Shown here: in pieces, positions 1 through 11,530 of the stretch | How the letters are laid out: the number at the start of each line of letters is the position of its first letter | Numbering within the stretch: position 1 is the stretch's first letter | Assembly: GCA_014281115.1 (NCBI GenBank) | Contig: JACONQ010000011.1 | Span: 372,001 to 436,000 of the forward strand | Length of the DNA stretch: 64,000 bases | Direction: 5' to 3' | Source of the DNA: Laburnicola sp. R22_1 | Lineage: Eukaryota > Ascomycota > Dothideomycetes > Pleosporales > Didymosphaeriaceae | The notes under the pieces: generated by a model | Database searches by the model: none | What the model was told of the DNA's origin: nothing | Seen by the model: the letters and a program-made list of their open reading frames with translations, nothing else | Translations under genes and position numbers: made by a program

Positions 1-1190
1 AATGGGGTATATTTGAGGATTGTCAGAACAGCAAAGCAGTTGAGATGCCTACTGGCGCTACAGCAAGACGCCATGAGCCTTTTAAGCCTGGAGTTACGCG
101 TTAGAACAGCTATTATGACTACTTTAAGCGCGGTGTTAAGCTACAACACGCTATTAACAGCTACTCCTCCTACTACATACAAGAGACTAAGCACGCTGAC
201 GAGCTTGCTAAAAGCAACAACACTAAGCCGCCTATTGTGCCGTAGTGGATGCGATTAGGCGGGCTTGCAGCTGTAGACTGGGCAGTAATTACTAAGTATA
301 TTGAGGTGCTTGAGCCGCTAAAGTCTGCAACTAATCGCTTGCAAGGTCGCGGCAAAGCTGGCACTCACAGCGCGTTATACGAGGTTATCCCTATGTTTAA
401 GTCTCTTATTGCTGACCTAGATGCCCGCCTTAGACTGTTTGAAAGCGTCAATTACCTGCCAGACGAGGCGCCAGAAGATCACGTCGCTATCAACGTACGT
501 GCTGCGCTCAAGAAGGCGAGCAAGTACCTTAATAAACTCCTCAAAATCCCCGTCTACTACACTGCCACGGCACTCCACCCACGCTTCAAGAACTACTTTA
601 AACGCTTCTAGCGTGAGAAGCCCGCACAGTTACAAGCTACGCACGCGAGCTTCGAGCAGCTTTGGGCTCGTTACAAGCCCGCCCTAGCGACAGCAACAAC
701 AATAACAACTGCGCCTAAACACGCAATGAGCAGCTTTGACGACGCGATCGATTCGGTACTTGACAACAGCGACGAGATAATAGGGGTGGCGGATGAGTAC
801 GAGAGCTGGCTTAGAGAGCCAACATGGACATCAGAACAGTACAAAACTGGCTGTACAGCTGTCCAATACTGGTACCAGCTCAAGCCAAGGTATCCCAATT
901 TGTCACAATTGGCGCTGGACGTGTTAACTATCCCTGCCTCCAGCGCTGACTGTGAGCGAGTCTTCTCAGGTACTGGCGACGTACTTGAGCCACAGAGACG
1001 CAAAATGGGCAGCCAACTATTGGCTGCTTTAATTTGTACTCAACGATGGATTCGAGCAGGTTTTAAACCTCCAAGCGCAAAGGTGGTGGCAACGTACGAT
1101 GACAATAAGCTCAACGAACAGTTTAGCATACATGAGTGGGAGGAGCCGCCGCCTATAACACCACTAGAGTCTCTTTCACAGTCCTCTTAA
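1..1190 (+). pseudogene. hAT transposase, C-terminal half, with nonsense mutations
   Basis: One continuous reading frame matches the C-terminal part of the transposase of copy B. The hAT dimerisation region is visible near 900-1060 (motif IPASSADCERVFSGTG). Compared with copy B the frame has three extra stops, at 102-104 (TGG to TAG), 243-245 (CAG to TAG) and 609-611 (TGG to TAG). All are C-to-T or G-to-A changes. Copy A keeps CAA where copy B has its own TAA stop, so the two copies carry different lesions. Not functional as read. Confidence 0.88.
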
Positions 1191-1336
1191 AGTACTCAAA
1201 ATCAAACAAACAATCAAATAAAAAGCGCCTCTATAGCTCCATCAAATCAAACAAACAAACTACAACACCAAGAAAGTCGTCAAACAAACAAATTCAGAGC
1301 CACAAATTTTGTTTGTTTTGTTTATTGACAAGTCTG
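1..1336 (+). mobile_element. hAT transposon copy A, 3' part (runs off the window start)
   Basis: This is the last 1.34 kb of a hAT element, nearly identical to the complete copy B at 21958-25629 but in the opposite orientation. The right end reads ...TTTATTGACAAGTCTG and stops at 1336, matching the inverted terminus of copy B. The next eight bases (1337-1344, GCTACTTT) are the candidate target duplication, but the other end lies outside the window so it cannot be confirmed. Sequence resuming at 1337 is the C-terminal RNase H end of a copia element, so this hAT copy inserted into the copia element. Confidence 0.9.
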
Positions 1337-2780
1337 GCTACTTTGCGTTCTGTTATCTCAACCAGCCCAAGTTGGGTTAGGAACCCTTTCCACTTATTGA
1401 CTGGGAGGACCTTTGTAAAGCCGTCAGCGATCATTTCTGCCGATTGTACGTACTCCACCTTAATCTTTCTAGTAGAGACTTCCTGTCTTAACCAGTGATT
1501 GTGAATGTCGACGTGTCGTAGTTTAGTCTGAAGCCTGGATATCTCCTCAGTGACTAGTCAAATAGTTTGCTTATTATCGCATTGGACGGTAATTGACAAT
1601 GAGCGCAGTTTAATCTGCAGTTTATCTAGTAGTCTTAATATAAAGATTGCTTCCTTGGCCACTTGCAATAAGGCGAGAAGCTCTGCTTTAGTTGTCAAAG
1701 TTGTGACAGTGTCTTGTTTGCTTGCTTTCCAGGCAATAAGTCCATTAAATAGCTTAATAGCGTATCCTTGCGAGCTCTTTCTGTCCAGTGTGTTGTTAGC
1801 AAATGAGGCATCGCTAGCTACTTAAAGGCAGTTGCCTCCTCTAAGCTGCAGTGCTCTCCATCTGGTGCTTGATAAGTATAGTAGTACTTAATCAGCAGCA
1901 TCGTGATGTTCCAAGCCCGGATTTGACAGGAATCGAGCTAGCCTTAAGGTTGCAAAGGCTATGTCCAGTCAAGTCGTTACTGCCGCGAATAGAAGCGATC
2001 CGATCTTGCGTTAGTATTTGTTAATTTCTAAGGGTGTCGCTAAGCTGTCTCGTGGTTTCAGCTTAATAGCTGCCATTGGGGTGTCGTGTCGAATATCCCT
2101 CTTGTCAACTAATCGACTAATCTTGTCTAAGTAGGCAGCCTAAGAGAGTTGAATTGTCCTAGTCTTTCAATCTCTAATAATCTCTACGCCAAGGAACTAC
2201 TAAAGGTTGTTTCCTCCACTTAAGGTGTATTTTTCTTATAGGCGCTTAATCGCTTGTTAGGCTTCTTCCTCTTTCTGCTTGTAAAAAGCTAAGATAATAT
2301 CGTCAACGTAGAAGAAGACAATGATTCTGTCTTTAAGAAGGTAGCATAGCTTATAAGGCACTGTCTAGAAACCTAGAGCTTTAAGTGTTAAGGTAAACTC
2401 TTTCTGCCAGAGGAGTGGTGAGATCCGAAGACCATATAAAGCCTTGTTGACTTGAAGTATCGTTCCAGACTTCTAATAGCCATGGGGCATTCTCATATAT
2501 ACCTCTCAGTCCATACTTGCATAGACAAAAGCGTTTGTAACGTCGTATTACTCGAGCTCCATATCATAGTGAGCTGCTATTGCCACTAGCATTCGGAACA
2601 ACCTGCTAGCAAGCGTGGCTGCATAAGTGTCTTGAGAGGTAATATTCTGTTGTTGATCGCCCCAGACGACTAGCCGTGCCTTACACTTTAGCAAGCGATA
2701 GTGTTTGTCAAGCTTGTAGGTGTATACCCACATACAGTTAAGGATCTACTGTCCTGTCAGTTTAATCTTCTTTATTAGTA
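1337..2780 (-). pseudogene. Copia reverse transcriptase and RNase H remnant
   Basis: Minus-strand translation around 2548-2733 gives YKLDKHYRLLKCKARLVVWG and the following ATLASRLFRMLVAIAAH, typical of the start of the copia RT domain (RVT_2). Nearer 1340-1500 the minus strand reads VDIHNHWLRQEVSTRKIKVE and then ADGFTKVLPV, the usual end of copia RNase H. Stops occur throughout, so no product is expected. The frame runs directly into the hAT copy A terminus at 1336. Confidence 0.82.
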
Positions 2781-3399
2781 CTTCTAACCATGATTTCATT
2801 TGTTTGTGGCTTGCGAGGTAATCCCGCTCTGCTTCTTTAAACAATTCGCCCATCGGGTGATCCTCAAGCTTGGTACGGCACGTTGGCAGAGGTGGGAGTT
2901 GACTTCGATGGGGCTTCAAGCCTTTAGCAAGCGTTCTTATTATCTTAGTCTTGTCTATAACATCCCCTCTGTATTTCCCAATGTGGCCAGCTTAAGTTCC
3001 TGCCATGAAGGCGGCTGCCCAGGGGACAGTTTTAGATAACCCTTTTAGGTTCATTTCTAATTCATTTCCAGCCATTAACTGCGTAAGTAATGCCGCAGGT
3101 AGTGGTGTAGTTGGAGGAGTCGGATAGTTGTCCCTGATCTTCACTCCTTAGTAGTAGCCTGGTGGGTCTACTTCGCCTTAGGGATTTGATAAGCCTCCAA
3201 CAGTGTCGTCTTTATGGAAGGACTCTATCTCTAGTTAATGACTTAGTGTTGGAAGTTCGATCGTTCTCACATATGTGGCAATTTCCTCCAGTGTACTGTG
3301 CATAAGGTTATCCATAAGGTCCTCAGTTTTGCCACTAAAGACAGTTTATTCGTCAAAGATAACGTCGCAGGTGCTTATCACCTTGGCAAGTGATAGTAT

Positions 3400-4710
3400 C
3401 CAAATTCAATAGATGTTTAAGGACTGGTATCCTACTAGGTAACCAATCCAAGCCTTTAGGTCTAGGCGTTGTAGCCTTAATTTACCTTAATATGTATCAT
3501 CCGTTATTGCGAACGCTTTGCAGCCATACGCTTTGAGGTGAGCGAGGTTAGGTTTCTTAATTAAGGTGACTACTCTATTGTTTAGAGCAACTTGTGTGAA
3601 GAATATCTCATATTGCGTTTTCTAGTTATTCGCATAATTCAGTGTTCAATTGTAGAGGTATACTGCAGCTCTCGTGACTTCGGGCCATAGTTCCTAGGGT
3701 AGGTTGGCATCGAGACGCATCGCGCGCAATTTCTCTTTGTTTACACCCCCTAAGCGTTTAGCACCTCCATTTTAAGCTTGTGTATCTGGGGCGGAAGGCT
3801 TGACAGTAATTCCTTGTGATGCCAACCAGCGCTCAATTTCCGGTTTCACCATTGTGATCTCGTTGTCCGCTTCAATAATCTTGACCGTAATATTGTAATG
3901 GTTTTTAAGGAAGAGAAAGAAGTTCAATAGAACTTTAATAACCAACTTTGCTAGTCAATTATCTTTAAAATAAAAGTCCCATTGCAGGCCTAAGTACCTA
4001 TCAGTGACAAGCATCTGACTCCTTTCGCCAGTGCTACTTTGCGCCTCGTAGGCATGAAAGTCAATAGCCAGTCTTTCTCCTAGTCCTTCATCGTTAATTC
4101 GCGGTGCTCAGCTAATTTGTCGCTAGATCTTTGCTTTCCCACAGGAGTCGCATTAGACTATTGTAACTCCCTTAACTCGCACCCCTTTAGCTTGCTGCAC
4201 AAGATGTTCGATAGCTGCTAGTCTAGGGTATCCTAGTCTCTTATGCCATAATTTGGCTAAGGCCCTTTGTGGTGCTCCTTTTGTTCGTGATATATTCTTG
4301 CGGATGTGATATAAAGTGGGTGGTAGCGGATTATACTCAAGTACCTATTAACCGTGTATCTTGGATAGTTTTCCAATAATCTTGTCGTCTGGTCCTTTCA
4401 GCGTAGTTGGGTCCGTTTGCGTATCCCACCAGATTCCTCTATGCCTTAGTAGTCAAAAGGAGACTAGGTTGCATAGGAGGTCTAGACAGATAGCCACATT
4501 ATGTAGAACCAACGTAGTTGTTCCATGTTGGCCTCTTAGTGTTAAGTTAACAGAGCTGTAGCCTTTTATCCATATCTTTGTATTGCCAGCCCATATATAA
4601 TCTCCGGACGTAGGTAGACAGAAGTTGTAGATACGGTTAGGGTTGTTTGTAATATGGCAAGTTAATCCTGAATTAAGAATAAACAAGCGCTTTAGTGGGT
4701 AATTAGACAC
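3400..4710 (-). pseudogene. Copia protease, GAG-pre-integrase and integrase remnant
   Basis: At 4453-4710 the minus strand reads FILNSGLTCHITN followed by IWAGNTKIWIKGY and LHNVAICLDLLCNLVSF, the copia aspartic-protease segment. The catalytic DSG appears as NSG, a loss explained by GAT to AAT. At about 4140-4290 it reads LWHKRLGYPRL and, further on, CDSC, the zinc-binding GAG-pre-integrase; the expected His in RLGHP is Tyr, again a C-to-T type change. The integrase core downstream is too decayed to delimit. Confidence 0.78.
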
Positions 4711-5679
4711 TTCTGTTTCTATTGGCGCTGATGTAAACGCAGCGTTGACGTTTGATATTCTCTGTCCCTCTAGTTAGTCCTTAGGGGACTCGAGGATCTC
4801 AGGTGTGGGCGTGTGCGATTGTTTGATGTTTGGTGTTTTTAATCTTAGTCTGCTTTGTCCTCTTAATAGTCCTTGAAATTCAGGATTGTGCTTGCGCTTC
4901 AATGCAACAAGTTCTTTAATCTTCTTGTTTAGTTTCTACCACTTAGGAGCTTTGTCTGCATTAATATAGAAGCAATCCCGGAGTCTATAGCAATGTCCAC
5001 ACGCAGGACATTTAGCGCCTCCTATTTTTGCAGGTTTTTAGACTAAGGATAAGTTCTTATTATCTTTTTAGTTATTACATTGATATTAGGGTCTGCCCTG
5101 TTTTCTAGATGGTGCTGCTTCAGCATTAATGCCCTGGGTGGTTTTCCCACTTTTAGCGAGGTATAACGAGTTATCTGCCACAAATGTGGCCTTGTGCTTC
5201 CCTGTTTAAGGGGTTAGATAATTCAACATTATATGCTCTCAGAAGCGCTTTATTATTTCTTTCCAATTTATGCCAGGTGTGAACCGTCCGCTATCCTAAA
5301 AGGTTATAGACTAATTGGGCGCAACTTTATTTACAGCAGTTAGAAAGTCCTTTATGATTACATTAATCTATGTTATCTTAGGGACATTGCTTATCTCCGC
5401 TTCTGTAGCTGCTTAATTATATTTAGCAAGCTATGTGTCCTAATTTAACGCGTTTCTTATTAGTCTAAGGGATGTAAGGTATTAGTCACAGGCTCGTTCT
5501 CTCTCAAATTGTTTGTCGACGCCAACCATGGCTTTAAGGTTCGTAATCCACTATCTTAGTGGTTAATCTAGGAGGCAGCAAGTGCGCTAAAGATGTGGGC
5601 TGACAGTAGCCTGAATATAAACAATAATTTGCTAAAGGCTTATTTGCTCCTTTTTAAAATTATGTTAATTGTTCTTATA

Positions 5680-7528
5680 ACATGGATGGCAAGCGAGCGG
5701 CGCAGGCAAGCGAGCGGCGCACCCCATCAACTTTTCGCACCTTTGAAGTCGCGCAGCTCAACCACAATATAATATACTATATAGATTTTGATACAATAGA
5801 TTAAGCAGTATTTAAAGTATCTTTTTTGCACGTACGTGAGTTATGCCCAAGCTCTCTGCACCTTGTGCAGCGCGCCAGAGCCTGGCGGCTCAGGCCTGAT
5901 CGCTCTCCACTTTGACGCTGTTCATGCTCTATCTGCTGGTCAGCCGCCTTTTGAGCAAGTATATTCTCTCCCTCTCCCTTTGTTAAGGTCCCCTGCTTCT
6001 GTATCCGCTTCTTTTTGCGCTGTCTACGCTTAGTTGCTGCCTCATTAGCTCTCTCAAGGCTAGTAATCCAATCGCGCATAAGCTCAGCTAAGAGCATCAT
6101 TACTTCAGCACCCTTCTTAAGTTAATTAATCGCCTGAATAATAGAGGCAGGCGAGGAGCTCTTGTGCCGTTGAACGCGCTCACGGATTAGAGTTGATTGA
6201 GCCTCAAGCTCACGTATGTTGCTCGGCGTTTTGGCTTCCCAGAGAGCCTCTGGCAGAGCAGCTGGTGAAGGCGTACGAAGCTGCACATCCAGCTTTGACA
6301 GAACAGCTTCAGGCTGGAGAGGAACAAGGCCTGCGCCTCAAAAGGCTGAACAGATATTGGCTAATGTAAATGATTGCTCAAAGGCTGTCTTAAAGGCTGG
6401 CAGGAATTCAAGCTTTGTGATGTGGTTAATATAGTTACAGATCAGAGCCTCAACCTCTCAGCTGTACGCGCGCTTCAACGGCGAGAAGCAGCCCACATCA
6501 AGTGGCTGCAGCAGATGCGAGGAGTGAGGCGGCATGCAGAGCGTGTAGATGTTGTTCTCCTTGCAGAGCTGTTAAAATTCAAGAGAGTGGTGGCTCGCAT
6601 AGCCATTAAGGATAAGCAGCCTACGCGTGCCAACAATCCAGGTCTCTATATGCTTGATAAAGTGCTTTAGCCACTCAACTCCAAGCTCGTTCGTCGTCCA
6701 GCCGTTGTCGCTAAGAGATATAGCCCAATCGCGCGGGATATCCTCCTCGTACCAAGCAGATAGGTGGTGCTGGCCAGCAAAGATGATAAACGGTGGGATA
6801 GCCCAGCCAGCAGCGTTAATTGCTTGGACAAGTGTCACCCACTCGCGGTTCCCAGGCTGGACAGCCTTTGGCCAGCCTCTCCTCTCTAACCCTGTAACAA
6901 CGAGCTGAGTCGTAATCTTGCCCATCATGAAGCCAGCCTCATCAAAATTGTAGACGTCCTCATCGCAGATGCCGTACCTGGCCTTAGTCTGCTCTACAAG
7001 CTTAAACCAGGCGCTAATTAGGATAGGATCCTCACAGAGAGCTCTCTGTCTATCGTAGGCTCGGTTAAAACACGTCTTAAGAGAGTCTGTACGCCTAACA
7101 AAGTTGGCTGGCCACTTCTGTCCAACCTGGCCTGCGCCGCGCGCAGCTAGCAGCTTATCTGCCATATCGCGAATTGCTAAGTAGGTAGGCGAAAATCCAC
7201 GTAGGTCCAGATCAAGTATATAACGAATTATCACCTCCTCTTCTAGCTAGGTGAGCTTCTTCGAGTTGGGCTGGCAATCGCGTCGCGTAGGTCTCCCAGC
7301 GCGTCGGCGGCGGAGCGTTGTTTCGGGTACATTGTAGACTGCTGCAGCAGCTTAGTTGCTTTGGATCTGGCTAGTATTAATTAAAAAGATGGCAAGCTGA
7401 ACATCTGCTTCCTTTGAAGCCATTTAAGTGTTGTGGCGTGGAGTTGTTGTAGGACGCGTTTAGAGCGGGTGCGAAAGTTGATGGGGTGCGCCGCTCGCTT
7501 GCCTGCGCCGCTCGCTTGCCATCCATGT
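5680..7528 (-). mobile_element. pogo-1: pogo/Fot1/Molly-type Tc1-mariner transposon, 1849 bp
   Basis: Both ends begin ACATGGATGGCAAGCGAGCG in inverted orientation and are flanked by TA (5678-5679 and 7529-7530), the Tc1/mariner target duplication. Each terminal repeat is about 60 bp and contains the 17-mer GGCAAGCGAGCGGCGCA twice in tandem, followed by CCCCATCAACTTTCGCACC (one extra T on the left). It sits inside the Gag region of the copia element. The single gene is on the minus strand and broken only by stop codons. Size and layout resemble Molly-type elements of dothideomycetes; that family name is inference. Confidence 0.92.
5801..7423 (-). pseudogene. pogo-1 transposase (541-codon frame with stops)
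   Basis: From the ATG at 7423-7421 one uninterrupted frame of 541 codons ends at 5801, broken by stops but no frameshift. It starts with a psq-type helix-turn-helix (AAAAVYNVPETTLRRR). A Tc5/CENP-B-like region follows, then the DDE_1 catalytic domain: NFDEAGFMMG supplies the first Asp, while the second sits in [10 protein letters not shown], where family members have LLILDGHASH, so that catalytic Asp is now Asn. The C-terminus has a CCHC zinc knuckle (CTRCRELGHNSRTC). Two early stops look like CAA/CAG to TAA/TAG. Confidence 0.88.
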
Positions 7529-7824
7529 TACTACTTAGCAAGAATCTTGTAATACTTAAGATCTTCTTTAAACGCCTTAAGTCCTACTGCTAACAGTTTG
7601 GACTGCCTTATTAGGATGCTAACGTTCGCTGCTGGAGTATACCTATTAATTAGCGGCGCCCTTAGGGCTATAGGTTTAGGTTTTATTAGGATATTCGACG
7701 TAGGATTAACTTTTGGCCAGATGTAATATGCGACGCATCTAGACTGGAGCTGCATTATCCATGCCCTGTAGTTAGTGTAGTCTCAAAGGGTTACTGTTAG
7801 GTCACGCTAGGGTAGTGCAGCCAT

Positions 7825-9300
7825 TTTGGTATTGATTGAGGCAGTGAGACTTTTAATTGTGAGATTTAATAGTTGAATGCGATAATGCGCCTTAATAGAT
7901 AATAATAATTGTATTGTGTTTGTGTCCTCTGTGTTTGGCTAGTTCTAACTTCTTCGCTAGTGTGCCAAGCCAGGTGGTCCCTGCTTTATTATACAGATCT
8001 AACCTCAACGCGCTTGTTCTATCTAACAGCTGCATATCTGACAAGACTATATAGTTTTTAATATTAAGCGGTATCTAGTTATTATACCTAGCCACGTTAT
8101 ATCTAGCTATATTATACTTAGCTGCGTTATTATTTATGTCTTCTAGGTAGGGGCGTAATACTATATATTTAGTAGCGATAGTAATAGCGTCTTTAGGGTA
8201 AGGAATAGATATAGCGACCTTAAGATCTTGCGCGACAATTAAATATATTATATAGTAGATAGATAAACACTTAATCTATATTTAGTTGCAAATTTTATAT
8301 TATATATACGTAGGCAACTATATATTATATTATTACTTTAGTATCTAGTATATTTTATAATTAACTACCTTTAGTAAAAGGGACTAATTTACACGTGCTA
8401 ATAAATAGTTTCTAGCCTAACCTATTTATCTCTAAGCTGCTTTACCTTTTTTAATGCGTTGTTAGTATACCTATAGCTTTCCCTTATAGTGTTATACTAT
8501 ATACTAAAAGGTCTGTGATGTTTCTCTTCCTAATAACTTATAGAAGGGCTAAATATATTTCTTTAGTTTAGAGCTAGTAGAGTTTTGCTTCTAAGCTGCA
8601 ACACGCTTTATCTAGGCTAAATGTTATTAGTATTATTAGTCCTTCGCTGCTTTAGGCTGTTGCTGCGATATAAGCTAGAGGTAGGCGTGTTCGCAGGGAG
8701 GGATATAGCGCGCTTCTACTTTAAGAGAGGACGCGGCTTTAAGTCGTTGTTAGGTGGAGGAGTGAGCGGGAGACCGAATTCAGGCGCAGAAGCAACCCAC
8801 GCGCTGATGCGATCGTACTGAGATAGCATTGTTGTGGGGATGCGAGTTGGTGGTTGCCTATTGTTTATGCTTGTTGTTGGACGACTTGGCACGGATGCAC
8901 GTTAAAGCCGGTTAAAGCCGGGGCGCACTGGTTGGTTGATCATCACGTGTGCCATGTTCCGTATCATCCATCCGGATAGGGAGTGTGGCCCAGCAACACT
9001 TCTACGTCTAAGAGCTAGTAATCTTCTTTTATCCACTTCAACCATAATGTATTTAGTGACACACCGCCTGATAGCGTATCTGTAGTGTTGAGAGAGGGGT
9101 ATATTTACCTCGGACACTCTTTCCTTCACTTCTGATCGCTCACGTACGGTGGGATGACATGTTCCGTTGAGGATTGTGAGGAGCGGGGTGGAGAGGTTTT
9201 TTTAGGGTGGTTGGAGGGAGTGAGGTGAGGGTGGGGAAGGGGATGGTTTACGGGGAGTACCTACATAGGTACGAAGAATGGTCATGATTTGATTAAAAGG
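7825..9300. other. AT-rich flank of the copia element, no gene supported
   Basis: 7825-8690 is strongly AT/TA-rich and probably holds the decayed copia 5' LTR and leader. I could not find paired LTR termini. From about 8690 composition returns to normal. A short tandem GTTAAAGCCG lies near 8904-8924. The small open frames here show no recognisable domain. Confidence 0.5.
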
Positions 9301-11130
9301 CTACGCTGAACATTTATCCAGCTCGCTAATGAGCTCTAAGAGAAGATCCGCACAGGCATCGTTATTTCTCTCCTCACTCTGGCTACTATAAGGATCAGCC
9401 GCAAGACATTTTTGGACAACTCCGGCGTAGACTGAACCAGTGATACTGCCATAATGAGTTAGTACATGTTGTTCTGTTTGCAATTTTTGCTTGGAAAGCG
9501 TACCCTCTCAATGAATCTGCTTTTGCTTGCATATTCTTCCTCATCCCCTTGACGTCCGAAAGGCTCCCACGCTTTGGTACATTCACGAGCTTAGACAAGG
9601 GCTGCCACATTCCAATTTCAAGCAACACGCAGCCTACACTGTAAATGTCAAAGAAGCGTGAATACTTAGTCATCGGCGCTTCTATTTTGTTGGGGTGTTG
9701 GTACTCATCAAGAGTGATATCTCCTGGCACCTGTGTGACCATGCGTCTGTTGTTGTCCTCTTTGTCGTCCATGCGCGCGTGTCCGAACCCCACAAAAAAT
9801 GGCATAGAGTAGTCGAGACGCGGGGAAGCCGAAGAGCTACTGCCGTCCTTAACTTCTGAGGAAGTAGGGAAAAACATGATGGACCCTGGCCTAATATTCC
9901 TAGAGGGATCAATCAGCAATGGGTTCTGCCTGGGATGTAGATATCCGAGGTATGGAACAAGAAAATGTACGCAACTTGTGAATCCAGTTTACACAATGCA
10001 TTTTGTGTACAGCATTAACAAGTTTCTTCGCCAGATGGAACCGAATTGCAGGGTCCTCCTTTCTGCCTCCTGCCTCCCGAAGAATTGTTCGCAAGGACTT
10101 TGGTTTCCGTTTGCGAGAGATGGACCCTGGCATCATATACTCGAGTTTAGTGTGCCTGATGTGAGGTGGTGGCGCCAGCACTAGCCCGAACCGCTTGCAG
10201 GGCGATGCACCATCTTCGAGAATGCCATAGCAGGTCGGAATCAGCAGCTGTTCCGACATCGTGATTGAGAGCATGTGTGCCTTCGCCTTCGATCTTCTCT
10301 CGACATCCTCTCCGCCAGACATCCACTCGATGTATACGACTCGCCTTTGATTCCCAAACGGGAACTCTCTCAAAAGCGCCATCTCCGCGTCTTGCGATGC
10401 TGAGACCCGGTAGTCTGGGCTAGTCTTGACCTTTGATAGTTCAAATCTTCTTGGATTCTGGGCCCATCTTTGTTTCTTCACTGCGTTGGAGAATTTGCCG
10501 ATACATCCGAACTCCCGGTATGGCAACGATTTTTGCCCCGATTTCTTAGCCCGCTTTTCTTCCTCAAAGAGCGCCTCCACCTGTTCGGGTGGAGCAGTTT
10601 TGCCGATGACGTAGTATATGTTAATTATTTGTATCACCTGGTTCTGGGGCGGGCTGAACCGGTTGAGAGCATCATTCCGTTCTCTTAGACGGCCAACCAA
10701 AGTTTCAGCGTTGTTGTTGTCGTCTGTGAGGATAAATCCTACAGCAAGGTTAGCGCTGCATAGAATCAAGACTACTATTCTCACTTCCGGTCATGACGAT
10801 GACGGTCCTTTAGTTTCAATCCATATTTGCTCAGCAGTTTACTGGCATTGCATAGAGTGTACGATAGCAACGCAAGCTCATGTCCAATCGCTCGCGCTCC
10901 GGGCTCGTTTTCCTTTGCGTAGTCTTCAAACTTCCCCCACGCCTTCCCATTCAGATCCCATGGCCTTTTCCATTCTTCAAAAATCTAATCTATGTCAGAC
11001 CAGGGATGACTTTCGCCACTGCAGGGGAGATCCTGACATCGATCTGACTTTGCACCCTTCCAGCAACGTGTTGAAATGTGTCTGAGGCTCCTAGGACATC
11101 CTTCACCATGCGGAATCCGTCTACAAGGCT
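9301..11130 (-). pseudogene. HeLo/prion-inhibition-like plus protein-kinase-like gene, 5' half broken
   Basis: The 3' half splices cleanly: coding to 9976, intron 9900-9975, exon 9504-9899, intron 9446-9503 (branch TACTAAC), exon 9301-9445. It gives a kinase-like fold with HCVNWIHKNIRPGSIMFF at the catalytic-loop position and YSVGCVLLEIGMW in the C-lobe. The 5' half is visible on the minus strand as LVDGFRMVKDVLGASDTFQH, then SHPWSDID, stop (TAG near 10990), IFEEWKRPWDLNG and LLSKYGLKLKD, but these pieces are in different frames. No GT-AG intron of normal size joins the last piece to LTDDNNNAETLVGRL. Such N-terminal domains occur in fungal incompatibility and cell-death proteins; that assignment is inference. 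The 5' end fades into AT-rich DNA at 11185. Unrecognised introns or sequencing error could mimic some lesions. Confidence 0.6.
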
Positions 11131-11185
11131 TCAGACTTAGGCTCGCAGGTGATTGGTTCTACTTACCTCTGCATAGTGGAAATAG

Positions 11186-11530
11186 ATTCATTTATTTATT
11201 CATATCTATTTATAGTTAACCTAACCTTTTATAAATTATTAAACTTAATAGTAAGTATAACTAAGATTTAATAGCTAAAATATATATAAAAAAGCATAAT
11301 TAGGATTAGCTATAGTAAGGAGCTAAAGTATAATATAATAATTATAAAGAGCAATTATATAATAGCAAACTATAAGATAGTAACTTTAGAGTTACTATTT
11401 AACTATAAAACTTTAAAGAGTAGCAAAAATAGCAGAATTACTATAGGCAATAAATAGCCCTTTATGCTATATCTATACCTTAGTACCTTAATTCTATCCT
11501 TAATATAGGTCCTCCTATTATCACTACCAC
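11186..11530. other. AT-rich, TA-dense segment (RIP-like relic)
   Basis: About 345 bp is almost all A, T and TA dinucleotides, with sharp edges against normal-composition DNA. No open frame or terminal repeat is visible. It abuts the truncated 5' end of the HeLo/kinase-like pseudogene and is probably an old repeat fragment. Confidence 0.5.

Larger units (their letters stand above)
1337..7824 (-). mobile_element. Degenerate Ty1/copia retrotransposon, interrupted by pogo-1 and hAT copy A
   Basis: Minus-strand translation gives, in order from 7824 down to 1337: Gag N-terminus, Gag body, CCHC-like knuckle, aspartic protease, GAG-pre-integrase, integrase, reverse transcriptase and RNase H. This is the copia order (integrase before RT). 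Gag is split by pogo-1 (5680-7528) and the RNase H end by hAT copy A. Stops are frequent and the DNA is TA-rich, as after RIP. The upstream LTR should lie to the right of 7824 (about 7830-8690) but I could not find clean LTR ends or a primer-binding site. The downstream LTR is beyond the hAT insertion, outside the window. Confidence 0.85.
4900..7824 (-). pseudogene. Copia Gag remnant, split by the pogo-1 insertion
   Basis: The Gag start codon is at 7824-7822. The N-terminal frame runs through 7755-7531 (SRCVAYYIWPKVNP, then LINRYTPAANVSILIRQSKL) with early stops that look like CAG to TAG and CGA to TGA. It is cut at the TA at 7529-7530 by pogo-1 and resumes at 5679 with one copy of TA. Further on the minus strand reads VDKQFERERACD (near 5500) and LAKYN.AA (near 5430). 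A Cys-rich knuckle, CPACGHCYRLRDC, lies near 5030-4975. Confidence 0.75.

Noticed and set aside
7825..8690. Exact LTR boundaries for the copia element
   Set aside because: The region is too AT-rich and the second LTR is outside the window, so no pair can be compared.
9446..9503. A 30-bp intron ending at TGCAAACAG in the kinase-like gene
   Set aside because: Too short; the 58-bp intron ending at TATGGCAG has a perfect TACTAAC branch and restores the family-like C-terminus.
10784..10830. A 29-bp or 46-bp intron joining the two HeLo-like pieces
   Set aside because: The 29-bp version keeps the frame but is too short for a fungal intron; the 46-bp version has a good branch site but breaks the frame.
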